From contig JAJTUP010000059.1 of assembly GCA_021399435.1 (NCBI GenBank), positions 1-64,000 on the forward strand: a stretch of DNA of 64,000 bases, given 5' to 3'. The notes under the pieces are model-generated. The model searched no databases, was not told the origin of the DNA, and was given only the letters and a program-made list of their open reading frames with translations. Position 1 is the first letter of the stretch. Each line of letters opens with the position of its first letter. Of the stretch, positions 11,240 to 23,369 are shown piece after piece. Source of the stretch: Diaporthe sp. PMI_573 (lineage: Eukaryota; Ascomycota; Sordariomycetes; Diaporthales; Diaporthaceae). Position numbers and translations under genes: made by a program.

Positions 11240-12401
11240 ATGGCAACACCAGCAAAGTACCTGCCTCTGCCGTTTTCGCAAGAGACGATCCAGAGTCTCC
11301 TATCTCAATGCAACCTCCTTCTAGCAGAAGAAATCGAACCATTCCCATCAAACGCCGCCTATCATTCCCACTACATTTTGCGATTCCCTCCAGAATACAA
11401 CTTCGGCCTGGTTGGAGACGAAGACGGCACCGGCTCGACGACCCTCGTGCTTCGCGTTCAGGCAAGCACCTCCCCCGCATAAAGACCATCGACGAGGTGG
11501 TACTCATGCAACATGTAAAAAGGAAAACGAAGATTCCAATACCGGCGGCGGTGCTCTACGACGCCTCAAAGAACAATGCACTGGGTCACGAGTTCACCTT
11601 GCTGGAGAAGATGCCGGGTCTCAGTGCCGACAGGGCCTGGCACGGTCTTGAACTCGAGGGGAAGAACAATCTCCTGTTGCCACTAGCGGAATACCTGGAA
11701 CAGCTCCACACATTAAATTTCCAGGGCATGGGGGGGCATGGCGTTCGCCCCTGATGATGAGAATACCACCAGATACGGGCAGGTTGTCGATCAGGCATCG
11801 TGGCAGGCCCTAGACATTGTCAGATACTCGCCGCCTTCGGAATCCATGTCAACACTTAACATTAAGGGCCCGTATAGTCACCATACGGAGAAATGTGCCG
11901 ATCAGGTGGAGGAAATTCATCTACGCCATTGGAAGACACAGCCCGCTGGCTTGGTGTCGTGACCTGGTCCCCCGGCTCGAGGCGTTTATACGTTTCCTCG
12001 ATAATCGTGAAGCAGTCACGAACATGGCGCTCAATGAGTAGAGATTTGTTCTAGCACGCAGCGAATCGAATCTCGGCAACATCATGTGTCGCCGCCTGAA
12101 CGGATCGATCGCCGCCATCATCAACTGGGAATTTGCGGGCATGGTTCCGGCCCCGAGGTAGGATTCGACCAATGTATTCCTGCAGAGAGGCCCTACCCTA
12201 GCCCACGCGCATGAGAGAGCGCAACTCATTGCTGAGTTCGAGCGGACATGTCGAGAGCGCGGATTCAGAGTGCTGGTGGACGTGAAGGCCAGCGCGAATC
12301 AGGAGGCTGTGCATGAAGTCGTGCAATCGATGCAGGCTACTGTGGAGGCCTGCCCGCGCGTGAAAAAATATATAGTACCACTGATTCGGCCAAAACATTA
12401 A
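11240..12401 (+). pseudogene. Aminoglycoside-phosphotransferase-family kinase-like pseudogene
   Basis: The ATG at 11240 opens a protein of the APH/choline-kinase-like fold common in fungi. The frame shifts at about 11459 (just after LVLRV), at a run of seven G at 11730-11736, and again at about 11915; two in-frame stops follow (TAG at 12039 and one at about 12159). The catalytic loop, normally H-x-D-x-N, reads A-R-S-E-S-N before LGNIM, and the metal-binding Asp of the I-I-D-W-E-F box is Asn (IINWEFAG). With catalytic residues, frame and stops all damaged it is a dead gene, not a sequencing slip, though the G7 break alone could be. Small-molecule kinases of this fold are often accessory genes. 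Confidence 0.8.
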
Positions 12402-14200
12402 GATGGCTTGTTGAGGGAGCGCTTCGGAATTTGAAAGTAACAGTTTGCGCTTGGGGATAACAGTTTAACGAATCCTGTTTTTATTGAGCGAGCCTGAATT
12501 TATTCGTTTCAGATTAGTGTCAATCATACAACCGTTGAGCGAGCTGTGAAAGGACCTCAAGTAGCAAAGCCGTACTTTGTTATTGTATTGAATTTTATCT
12601 CGGCAGACACAGGCTCCTTTTATTCATCTCATAGGATGGCATCTTACGTACAGGATACTCTCCTGTGGGATAACGTCCTTCCCCTTGGGAGGCAGCATGG
12701 GGAGTTTCGACTTGTTAAGGGTGCATAGATCCTCCAAGATGAAGGCCACATTGCGACTCCAGTTTCCATTTAAAAATTGCTCAGTTCTTTGTTGCAATGT
12801 TGGAGACACAATCGAAATGCTGTCAAAACCGGGATCAAGATGTACTGTCCCTCAAGTAATTAACCAAGATAGAACTAGGCGGGGAATTGCTTTTTGAATC
12901 GCAGGTCTCTGTTAATTCTGAAGTGCTCGTAGACCAGCAAAGCCGTCCGCTTCAACCTCAAGGCTTTTAAACAAGGTTTGCATTTGGTTTTACAGCGCAT
13001 TTTTACATTGGGGCTTCCAAGGCGACCTATGTCCGAGGACATTTATGCCTATTTTGTGTCTGTCGCCACCCGGTGCTCTCAAATACAACCTGCTTTCGCA
13101 GGGGTACAGTGTGGTGTGCCGCCAAGCCCTGGCTCAGACGTTAAGAACACAATGCAGATACTGTGTAATATTATAGATAAATACAGTGTGGTTCAAGGCT
13201 TTTGAGCAGCCAAAGACTGCAATATAGAACCTTGAGGAGCATGCCTTCAACGTACTAATTGACATGGTCACAGAAAATACCTGTTACAATGTAAGAAGTG
13301 TGAACACACCACCCTGTGGCTATAACATATTTAAATAGGGATGGACCTTGGGACAGAGCTGGGAGCACAGGTCCATACATAACTAGACTTTAAGTGATGC
13401 GAATGATACACGAGTCACCAACTGATACATACTTGCAGGATTACACACACCGAGATGTTTCCAGGGCTCTCCAATTCATCACCCACATTTCTCACCCACT
13501 TAATACCCTATAAGCTTTGCTCGGGTGTCTGCCACACAGCAACAGCATCTATGTCGTGGACCACCTAGGCAGTACTCACTATCCAACTTTGTGTAGTAGA
13601 CCTCCTGTGGGATAACCTCCTGTGGGATAGTCTCCTGTGGAACAAGGAATGCAGACTGGTGGAGCAAGCCTGATAGACACAACACTTCAAAGAGAACATT
13701 GGCACATTCAACTATACGCACACATCTTCACAATGAGCGTTTTCTCCAGGCAATCTTGAAATCCCCGGTTTTATGGGGCTTCGACAAAATTGAGGTACCT
13801 ACAAGTTTCACCAAAAAGTTTACAATAGTTTCTCTGGTTCTAAGCTGTGCCTACTTTTCTAGGCGGACCCTGACTACGTAGAACGGCATTGCGCTTTCGG
13901 TGTTGTTGACTCCGAGGGCGGCACAAGAGAGACCTTGGCTGGACCTTGGTTGGACCCCTAATGCGGAGAAATCTCAGCCGCCCAAGACGGCGGATGTCCG
14001 GGGATCGTGGAGCCGAACCTCCACCTCGGCATGCTGGCCCGCCAAGGGCATCATCCTACTTTCGGTCGAAATTTCCGCTGCCGACAGCTAAAGAGAATGT
14101 TGTGACCCCCGCAAAGTCTGGATGCTCTGGCACGAGAGGACAATGTAGCATTTGGCGCCTGCTCGTATCCGTCCATGACGGCCCGGGGTGGCGGAGGATG
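12402..14200. other. Intergenic, no gene recognised
   Basis: About 1.8 kb without a coding region I can support. It contains copies of a CTCCTGTGGGATA motif at 12659 and a three-unit tandem at 13600-13644 that recur downstream of the GH79 gene. Confidence 0.6.
13600..13644. repeat. 15-bp tandem repeat, three copies (ACCTCCTGTGGGATA)
   Basis: Units at 13600, 13615 and 13630; the third is diverged (GTCTCCTGTGGAACA). Related single copies lie at about 12659 (same strand) and 16488 (reverse complement). Confidence 0.85.
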
Positions 14201-14209
14201 TATATAAGG
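14201..14209 (+). promoter_or_regulatory. TATA box of the GH79 gene
   Basis: TATATAAGG lies 76 bp upstream of the ATG at 14285, a normal distance for a fungal TATA promoter with a short leader. Strong TATA boxes are typical of regulated secreted-enzyme genes. Confidence 0.6.
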
Positions 14210-14284
14210 GGATGACACTGCCAACTTAGGGTTGCTTTTGGTAGTGCTTCTCCCAGTTGGTGCGACTGCTGCTACTGATTCACA

Positions 14285-16206
14285 ATGAGGTCCTCCACCC
14301 TTGACACAGCCATCCTGCTCTTGACAGGGCTAGGCAGCTCCGCTGCGCTTCCCAAGAGATCTGACGGCGCAGTGCAAGTTGACATACCAGCTTCGGCCGC
14401 CGGCGCGTCCATTCCACACTCTGCTTCGTTCCAGTCCTTCTCTTTTGAGCCTGCCTTCTGGGTGGAATTTTTTGGCAATGCCTCTGAGCCGAATGAACTC
14501 ACCTTTGAGCTCCTCTCGAGGCTCGTCGAGCGTGGTGGGCAGCCTCTGATCAGGGCGGGCGGGATCACACAGGACAGCATGATATTCAATGCTTCTGCGG
14601 CCGACCCTGTACGCACGACCAACGCAGCTGGTGGTGTGTACCGCACTACATTCGGACCCGAGTATTGTACGTATATGACAAACTTGAACTGTCTGCTGTC
14701 AATACCGGAGTGTATTGGGCTCCGGAACCAGTGACTGACACGTCCAAGACAAGAGTTGGGATAACTTCCCCAATGGAACAAGATTTGTGTCGACACTCAA
14801 CTTTGGGAACAACAGCCTTGACATCGCCCGGGATATGGCTGTGGCATCTGTCCAGTACCAGAAGGACAAGATCGACTACTTCGAGCTCGGGAACGAGCCG
14901 ACAAACTACCCGAGCTCACGGTGGAACTTCAGCACCGACGCATATGTTGCGCAGTGGAAGGACTGGACATCGCAAATCGACGCAGCAGTGAATCAAACAG
15001 TGGACGCAAATGAGTCTGCTTTCCCAAGTGAGCGATGGTGGGCGTCCAGCGCTACTACAGATCAGACAGGTCTTCATGTTCGTCCCGCGGACATTATCCC
15101 GGCCGGCATAAATTCGGACAACCAGGTCGCTCAGTACTCCATTCACTCGTAAGCAGCTTTCGGATTCAAACTTTACCCCTAAAAAAAAGGGACTTTCCCC
15201 ATCTCGAGCCTATGTCTCGAAGGTCTTGCTAGGCTGCGGGTTTTGAGTCAGGCCTTGGCCACGCTGTGTACCGCCCCCCCCCCAACCGACCGCCCCCATA
15301 TTTGCACAAATAAATTCCTAGGTGCTTTGGAAGCTTCAAAACTGACCGAAAAGCAGGTACGAGTTCAGTACATGTGATCCGGCTCGCCTTGCGCTGGCCA
15401 CGATACCCAATATCCTCAACCATACTGGCCTGCTCCGCTACGCCGATGAGGAGATCTACCCTTCCGCGAAGGCAGCCATGGACGCCGGGTCCACCTGGGT
15501 GATCGGCGAGTTCAACTCGATCTCATGCTCTGGCAATCCCAACGTCTCGGACACGTTCGCGCAGGCTCTGTGGGTCGTTGACATGGAGCTCATCTACGCC
15601 GCGCGCAACGCGTCCTCGGTCCACCTGCACCAAGGCGCCACATTGGTCTTCCAAAGCGATGACCAGTCCAACAGCGCCGGTGAAAACGGCACGCCTGGCT
15701 TCTCGACCTACAGCTTCGTCTACCCCCGCAACAGCTCCAAGCGGGGTGAGCCCCGGGCCTTGCCCAGCTTTGTCAGCCTGCTGTTCATCACGGAGGCCCT
15801 CGGCGACGGCTCGGGCGCTCAGGTTGCGGCCCTCGACACGCCCGCGGGTCTCAGCAAGGACCACTTCTCGTCCTACGCCTTTTATGAGGACGGTGACCTG
15901 AGCAAGATTGCCCTGATCAACATGAAGCCCTTCTACAAGAACTCGACTGGGGACTTCACCGTCACCGTCGACCTGTCACAGTATACACAGGATCTGGACT
16001 CCCCGGCCCAGCTGAAACGCATGACCGCTCCGTACGTCGATGAAGGCAAGACGGAAGCGACTACTTGGGCAGGGCAGTCTTTCAAGAACGGCGATCCAAC
16101 CGGAGCACTTGATATTGAAGAGATTGGCCCGGACGGGTTGGTGAATGTGAGGGGAAGTGAGGCTGTTCTCATCTTCCTTGACGGCGGCTCCGTATATTCC
16201 ACCTAG
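14285..16206 (+). CDS. Secreted glycoside hydrolase family 79 (beta-glucuronidase-like)
   Basis: Exons 14285-14666, 14749-15148 and 15357-16206 give 543 residues. A signal peptide is clear (hydrophobic ILLLTGLGSSAA, then LPKR). The body matches fungal GH79 enzymes, which remove glucuronic acid from arabinogalactan or proteoglycan chains outside the cell. The acid/base Glu is in FELGNEP (about residue 177) and the nucleophile Glu in IGEFNS (about 310); the IRAGGITQD motif is also present. Intron 1 (82 bp) splits a Tyr codon; intron 2 (208 bp) carries a long C-rich tract (about 15272-15298). The second acceptor was chosen because it yields HSYEFSTCDPARL, the form expected for the family. Exact substrate is inferred; heparanase-like members share the fold. 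Confidence 0.88.
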
Positions 16207-16962
16207 AAATTCAACTGTGACTAGGCGTAAATACTCAAAACTTCATGCAGCTTGAAGGGTTGTTGTTTTTACTGTGAATACATTCACCAGCGAAGTTTGT
16301 TCCGGTATAATGCATGTCGATGCTGCTAGAGATTAACAACGAGTTTCTACGACGCAGTATCCAGATACATCACATACACTTCTGTAAAACCAACACAGCC
16401 ACAGTTTCAGAAATAGAGACAGAGAGAGAGAGAGATTTGCCATTGCGGAGCCCCTTAGTCTGATTCCCTATAATCGACTTTCCCACAAGAGGTTATCCCA
16501 CAGGAGTTTATACTACAGGGAGGTTATCACATAGGAATTTATTTGAGAGGAGACTGTCTAATAAGAACTGTCCTACATGAGGCTGTCATACAGAAAGGGA
16601 CTATCTAATAGCAGATTATGCTATGTGGGGTTATTAAGTAGGAGGTTTTCCTAAAGCAGGTTGTTTCATTGTGCTTCATCTCATAGGATGTGTCACAGGG
16701 CGACCGTCCTCAAGCAACCAATTAAATGTATTGTTTGCTTACCTTTCTTCTCACAAGACGTGTAGATGGAGCGGGAGAAACCCAGCCGTTGTCTTCAGCA
16801 AAGATATGGTGAAATGGGTTGGGTCTAAATAGACTTGGGGCCCTTGGAGCGTCAAAAATTCACGAGTTCTGATGAAAATCTGAGACTTGCAATTGCCGAC
16901 CTTCAAAACAGAGGCTCGTTTGTTGGCTTGCTAGCTGGATCCCCCAGCTCTCATTCCCCAAA
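16207..16962. other. Intergenic with degenerate short repeats
   Basis: Between convergent genes. An AG microsatellite lies at about 16415-16435. From about 16485 to 16690 there is a degenerate array of roughly 18-20-bp units (GGTTATCCCACAGGAG and relatives), the reverse complement of the CTCCTGTGGGATA motif seen upstream of the GH79 gene. Confidence 0.6.
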
Positions 16963-19343
16963 TCACCTGAAAACGTTGTTTCTCTCTAGAAGACCATCCC
17001 AGTAGCCCCAGTCAACCGGTCCAGCAGCGTCCATCTCCCCACTGAGGTTGCGGAAAATGCTGTCGAACTGCTGATCGAGAACCGGTTGGAACGAATTGGG
17101 ATTTAGTTCATGCGACACCCCATACACATAGCCTACATTATTGTATGTATTTCTTGAATCAACCTGTGTGGCTACACCAGCTAGCTGGTGAAGAGCGGAC
17201 GCCTCGGGTGGCATTGATGTCGTGGCTGCCGAACTGGACGACGACGTCCCAGTTGGTATGCTCTTCCTGGCTTTCCGTTCTCGAAGCTCTGCGATGACCT
17301 GCGGTACTGGGATCGGCTCCAGGTTGTTGTGTGCAATACCTGCCTCCCGCGCCTCCCACGCATGCAGTGTCAGCTCCCTGACGGCTGCATACAATTCGTT
17401 GTTGATGTCATCCATGAGTGATGGCCGGTGCTTATACATGTCAGACACCAGTTTCCAGGCTTTGTTGGTCAGTTGTGCCTTGGCGTCCTGGTTTCGAGAA
17501 GAAATGAGCATGAAGACGAATGCGTCAATTTGGAAGGCATTGTCGATATGCCACGAGAAGTTGTCGAGGGTTTTTGTCGATTTTCCAAGCACGTCATACT
17601 CGACCATCTTAACGCTGACCTTGAAAAGTATGTCTCGTTCGGACTGAGGTATCGATTTCCCCTTGTCAGGATACTGAGAAGGATGGTGAGCCATCAACCT
17701 CATCTTACAGGTGGCCGACCGCACTCCGCCCTCAGCCATGAGGTGCAGCGGAATAGCAGGGTCCAGATGTTTGAGATAGTTCTCATCCATGCGAGCTTCG
17801 AACTGATCGATGAGTTTATCTTTCTCCTGAATAGGAACGGCAGGGTCTTGAAAAGCGCTTCCATGTCTGATCATGAATTCGCCAACCTCATAACGGCAGA
17901 GGCAAACTTGGGGTACGGGCATTAGCAGGTGGAGACAGAATTTGCCTGTACCAGAGTTGAGATAAACTTACAGGTCATCTCTGTTGGACCTTTGTGTATC
18001 AGCGGCATCTCTTCCATGTGAGGGTTAAGGTCCACATCATTGAGGTTCTCGGGCAGGGGGAAAGCTTGGACGCCGTGAAAAGGAGGGCGTAATCCAATGT
18101 GATGATGACTACGGCTATCAATCCAGATGATCTGCCTCCAGAGGCGTCTTCGTAGTTGTGACACGTAAACCGAGTCGCCGGGAGCGTCGTTGGGAGTCTG
18201 TGCAGCCAACCTCAGGCCAAGCCTCACAGCGACGCCGGCCAGAATCCAGAAAGTCTGCTCATCGTAAATTTGGCGGGCAGGAAGCTGCAAAATGGATTAT
18301 GAGCATAGGCGCGATCTGGCTGGGAAGGGCTATCCTACCAGAAATATCACGAAGGCCTGGAGCGTAACCAGATTCCGTGACTTCATGAACGAGGCTGCTG
18401 CCAGAGCTTGTTGGCAAGCTGAGAAATAACGGGCCAGTAGCAGGGGTTTTGGCGCATCGAACTGCGCCTGGCAGTCTTCCTCCTTGAGGGACATTATTGC
18501 TGCGGTGTAGATGGCGAATAACAAGGCGACCGACGGCTTCGGCACGGTGTCTAGGTCCTTGCTAGCCTCAATGATAATGGGCTGGACCGAGGGCGCATGT
18601 ATGACCTTGGACATGGGATTCACATTCTGCAAGAAAGCCTGCCAGAGCATGAACGCCTGCATTGGAGGGGGGTGGTAGTCCCTTAGATCAACGGCATTTC
18701 GAAAGGCGGAAAACAGCAGCGCACTAGGACTCATGCTGGAGCCGTATTCTGCCGAGCTGAGAGCCTCATCCTCGCTTGAGGATTTGGTGGTCCTTGGGTC
18801 TTGGAACTGGTGAGGGCAGGGGACTTAGTCAACGAGTCTCGGGCAGGCGGGGCACGGCCAGGTGCTGGAGACGAACCTCATCGTTCAGCCCGGTCCATAG
18901 GCTTCTATGGCAGGAAACATCAGTGATCAGGAGGGCTCTGCGGCCGTTGAACCGACCAGCGCGTGCCGAGAGAAGGGGGGCTCATACTGGCCAAATGTTG
19001 GCACTTGCCGCTGGGGACGTGATTCCTCAGGGCTGCAGGTGCCGTCGACGGACCTAGAAGGTGGCGAGAAGAGCCCCCCAGATCGTTCCGAAGTCTTCAC
19101 CCTCTTCTGGTCGGCCCCTTGGGCATGTTTTCGCCTTCGCTTGTATGGCTGCCTCACCCCAGGCAGGCAGGAGACCCCGGCGCGAACACAGCTGCTGCAA
19201 GGGCTCAGCCGATCGCAGCGGACCTTCCGTTGTTTACACAAGACACACGAGTACTCCTGCTGCTTTCCAGGGCGTTGGGACTGCGGTGCGGGAGCGGCAG
19301 CTGTTGCCGTCTCCGGTGCTGTTGGAGGTGAGGTCGAGGCCAT
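16963..19343 (-). CDS. Zn2Cys6 binuclear-cluster transcription factor with fungal-specific domain
   Basis: Model: exons 19343-18988, 18904-18877, 18806-18339, 18284-17972 and 17906-16963, 702 residues. The zinc cluster has ligands C33, C36, C43, C49, C52 and C59 (C-X2-C-X6-C-X5-C-X2-C-X6-C) followed by a basic KRRRK stretch. A middle homology region follows (PSALLFSAFRNAVDLRDY; LVTLQAFVIFLLPAR; WILAGVAVRLGLRL). Such proteins bind CGG triplets and regulate metabolic or carbohydrate genes. Introns 3-5 regions are firm; the 28-nt second exon is less certain (chosen because phases close and a TGACTAA branch site precedes the acceptor at 18807). The gene diverges from the FSH hydrolase at 20219 and is convergent with the GH79 gene; either could be a target. 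Confidence 0.8.
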
Positions 19344-20218
19344 GCTCGAAAGTTCGAGGCAAGCGGCTGCCGAGGGGTGTGGAAGGTGCTTGGCCTGCAG
19401 TCAAGACCAGTATGAGGTCTCGCCCATTTCGATGAACAACGGTCCAGATAGAGAATGTAGATGGCTTGCCTGGGTTTCCGTGGCTCCCCTCGATCGCGCC
19501 AGAAATATGTCGGGTAAGATGGGAGAGAAGTCCGGAGGTCGCTGATGATGGATGTCTCAGCTGCAACTGAGACTTCGTCCAAGCAGACCCCCGAATTCCC
19601 ACCCGTGGTGATACGGTGCAGCCCCGCCTCGAATCGGGTGTTCATGTATTACTCTGCCATCCCGCCAGCATCGTCTGGATATCGTCTGTGGTATAAGCAC
19701 CACACAAACTGGAATATAATTCGTTGTTCCCCTTCCTGAACGTCATCCTTGAACTGTTGCCCACCGGCATGTGCAAGAGATGGTGGGGTTGTGCTCGGGG
19801 GGCTTGACGGACTAGCTCGTCCATCAGCTCCATCTCGCCCTGGATGGCCATGTCCGAACCCAGTCCGGTAGTCGAAGGCTCTAACCCTGCAGTAGGATCA
19901 GGATGCGTTGATCACAGATGCACTCAAGTCTTTTGTACTCACTTGCCCTCGAGCCCCGCTGTACGCCCAGGATTGTACAGTAGCCAGCTCCGGCCTCCTG
20001 ATAACCGACCACGGACTTCTCCCTCGGACCCCGACGGAGCTAGCTGCCTGGCTCAATGTCGTCTCATGTGAGAAGACGTTGTGCGAACACGCAAGAGAAA
20101 AAGAGTGCGAACACGCAAGACAAGTAGTGCGGGCACGCGGAACCTTACGTTACGTCTGCATCTGTCTTCTCCTCCGGATCTTCTTAGCCCCAACTTTGAG
20201 ACCCAAGTCGCCGCCATC
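19344..20218. promoter_or_regulatory. Divergent promoter between the Zn2Cys6 regulator and the FSH hydrolase
   Basis: 875 bp. No gene seen. Close to the hydrolase start lies a direct repeat GTGCGAACACGCAAGA at 20081 and 20105 with a diverged third copy at 20127, and the stretch 20129-20139 reads CGG-N5-CGG, a possible Zn2Cys6 site. Further CGG triplets cluster at about 19990-20037. Confidence 0.45.
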
Positions 20219-21099
20219 ATGGTCAAGATCCTCTGTCTCCACGGCCAAGGAACGAGCGGCTCGATATTCAAGTCGCAGTCAGGTTCGTATCTCAGCCAAG
20301 TGGGCCCCGCTGGTTGGCCGTCTCACCCTTGCTTGTACCACCGCTGATCAGACCTTCAGCTTCGTTCCGGGCCAGGCTGCCAACTGACTGGGAATGGGAC
20401 TTCCCAGATGCCCCATACTCGGCCAAGCCACACCCCGGGATCGATGTCCTGTTCCGTAGCCCAACGTACGCGTGGTGGCTGGCCTCACAAGACATTGTAA
20501 ACGCCGTTCGTGCTGCTCACCTATGGCTTGACGAATATATCGAGGAGAATGGTCCGTATGACGGGGTCTGCTGTTTTTCACAGGGGTGCTCACTAGTCGG
20601 CACCTACCTTCTATACCATGCCAAAGAGAATCCACAGCTTCCACTTCCTTTTGGATCAGCGGTCTTCATTTGTGGCGGGCTACCGCTGCCTGTGTTAGAA
20701 GACATGGGTCTCAACGCGCAGGGAGCATACGATCTGAACCAAAGGACGGTAGACCTGATGAAGGCCAAAAGTTCAATGCTTTACGATCCCGCAAATCTGC
20801 CCAAGGGTCAGGGGCTGTGGGACCATACAGCTGATTTGGAGCATAAGGCAGACGAGCTGCCCGACGAAGCGGACTGCTTTGGACTGGATTTTACATCATT
20901 CCCAAAGGACCTCCGGATTAAACTACCAACTGTGCACATTGTTGGGGCGAAAGATCCAAGGTGGTCCGCGGGTGTCCAGCTATCCTACTTCTGTGACCAT
21001 GGGAAGATCTTTGATCACGGAGGGGGCCACGACATACCAAGAACAACACAGGTATCGCTGAGGATCGCAGAATTGATCAAAGACGTTAACAAGGCGTAA
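20219..21099 (+). CDS. FSH-family serine hydrolase (alpha/beta hydrolase)
   Basis: Exons 20219-20282 and 20360-21099 give 267 residues. It starts VKILCLHGQGTSG, the usual strand and oxyanion loop of the FSH1/CtnB family. The nucleophile Ser is in CFSQG (about residue 94), the acid is likely the Asp of GAKDPRW and the His lies in HGGGHDIPR near the C-terminus, so the triad is complete. Family members act on small acyl or ester substrates; several serve in polyketide pathways as hydrolases releasing the product. No polyketide synthase is in the window, so pathway membership cannot be claimed. The 77-bp intron splits a codon after FKSQS; splicing gives the family's S-F-R-A-R-L-P block. Confidence 0.88.
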
Positions 21100-23369
21100 A
21101 GTCATGTACTCCAACACGATGCTACCAGATGTATTATCACCATGATAGATATACAGGTCAATAGAATTCTTAATCTACTGTTCCGCATAGTCTAGGCTGG
21201 CTTGACTTTGACCATTGGCGTAAAAGGAAGTGTGTACGTCGCAGAACGTGGATTTCGGCTACTCGGAAGGGCGAAGAGATGCCTGGTTCCGATGGACTGG
21301 TGGCAAAGATTGTGCTCTAATAGACTCGAGAGACCACGCGCGCACGGCTAAAGGAGTGATTTTAACTTTGCAGGCCTCGGGGGGAGGCAGCCACTAGATG
21401 TGGCTGTTCACGAGTGGTCTCCTATTCCCGTTCTTGTCCCGTTCAATGTCATTGTCAATTCTTATAGTTTAGCTCCTGCACCGGAAAAGGAATTCCGGAG
21501 GTGATCGTCAACAGTATCACGCATGACTGGACCCAAAGTCACGGCACCGTGCATTTGGCAATTGCCGGCGGGGGTGAACCGCTTGGTAAAGCCAGTTCCC
21601 TTCCTGGCAGTTTCGTGATCGTACATAAATACCCAACAGGGTACATACAGCCATTGACCTGTTGGTTTGTCCATGATCTACAACACTCCTCTTGAGCTCG
21701 CTCTTGTCCACTTGAGAAGACCCTGTGCAGGTGCACAGGCAAGATCACAGCTTTCCGGACGTAGTATATATGTTGCAGTATTCATGGCACTTTACTGATT
21801 CTTCTTCGTTCTGTATCTTCTCATTTTGGCCATTGCAATCTAGGGAAAGCAAAATCGATCTGAAGACTTTAGCTCACGAGGTTTCCAATGCCTTCAACTC
21901 TTCGGGAGGAAGGAATCGGCCGAGTGCTTCACAACGTATTGTGTGACACAAAACATTCTCAGCAGAATAGCCTTGATGAAGACACCTGGACACCTGGGCT
22001 TATCGATGGTTCCCGTAAACGATGAACTTGTGCGGCTGACGTTGAGGACTATGGCACAACTCGAGGTTCAAATCGACGTCAACCTACCATGGAGATCCTA
22101 ATGGCGGCGGAATAGGAGATTGTTGATCCGACCCGATCAATTGACGTGAAATAACTTTGTGTGGTTTGACTCAAAGACGACAACCGCCAAAACTGTGGAT
22201 ACCATGCTCTGCGTTATGTGATATAACCCAGGATACTCAGCTATCGCCCAAGTTCTGGGCCTGCTGATAGATTGGAAATACGGATTTGCAGAGAAGGTCA
22301 TGTGAACTCTCGCCTTACAGAACGGTGTAGGTGGTAATATCATTTCCCTCTAGTATTCTAGTAGCATCATTTGCTGTGGTAAGCTGGTCTGTTCTGCCCT
22401 CCCGCTTTCTTTCGACTCTCCTTCGCCTTCTCCTCTCCCACCCTCCCTCTTTCTTTATTTTTGAAAAAGGACAAGAAGAATCAAAGAAAAAGCGAGAGAA
22501 GGAGTAAAATGGCTCGGAACAGGAAGAGGTGACTCATACTGTGGTTCATGGTTCTAACCATGAAACCACTTGCGCATGGCATAGAGGAACCAACACCAGG
22601 GTGTGCAGAGTTGTGGCCGATCGGACTTGACAAGACGAAGCAGGAATTTTTATTTGTTTGGAAATGAAGTCTGACGCCTGGATGAATGCGCCATGCTGCC
22701 AGAAAAAGTGACCAACCAATATGCTGGAGCGCGTCGGACCTCCAGGCAGCGGCCCCTCGAGAGCCGGCCGGCCGGGATGTGCACACGGTACATATCGAGG
22801 GCGAGAGTGCAATGCGGATAGTGCAATACGGATGGGCAAAAGCGAAGTACACCACCACATCAGCGGTGGTGCGGTGCAGTTCATCCGAAGATTTGCAATA
22901 ATATCTTTAGCCACTTCGCTGTGGTATTTCCTTTGCTTTCTGTTTATAAACCCCGTCTCGTTTGGGCTGTGCTGACGGAGATCTTTGGTGGGGACCAATG
23001 CAGCCACAGCCACAATGGACTGCTTCCATGTCTCCTATTGCTGCAGTGAAACCCTCCATATTTGCTACGTCTGCTGTGGATTTGGACGTGTTTCTAGGAT
23101 GGCCTGGTTTACTTATACCAACGGGACTCCGCATTGTGCAACGGAACAATGATGAGGACACGCTGCAAGAAACGCTTTTTGGTCTGCCTCAATTCTACAA
23201 CCTCTTTCCCTATTTGACTCCGATCATGTTTTGCAACCGATGCTTTGATGCAAGGAATACCAATGGCCCAAAACCTCCCAAGATTTCTGCACCTTCCTTG
23301 TCTTCATAATTCATAATATCCTGTTGCGAGAAAGAACAAACACATGCCCAACAAGGGCACTGAGAACCC
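21100..23369. other. Intergenic, no gene recognised
   Basis: About 2.3 kb between the convergent FSH hydrolase and the unknown - strand gene. Only short frames of under 160 codons without recognisable domains or plausible intron structure. Confidence 0.55.

Noticed and set aside
18327..18734. Treating the regulator's middle part as a separate gene.
   Set aside because: A 54-bp intron with good sites joins it in frame to the next exon, and the combined protein has the normal Zn2Cys6/fungal-specific-domain order.
22962..23309. 115-codon + strand open frame.
   Set aside because: No domain, no family resemblance and no splice partner; treated as chance.
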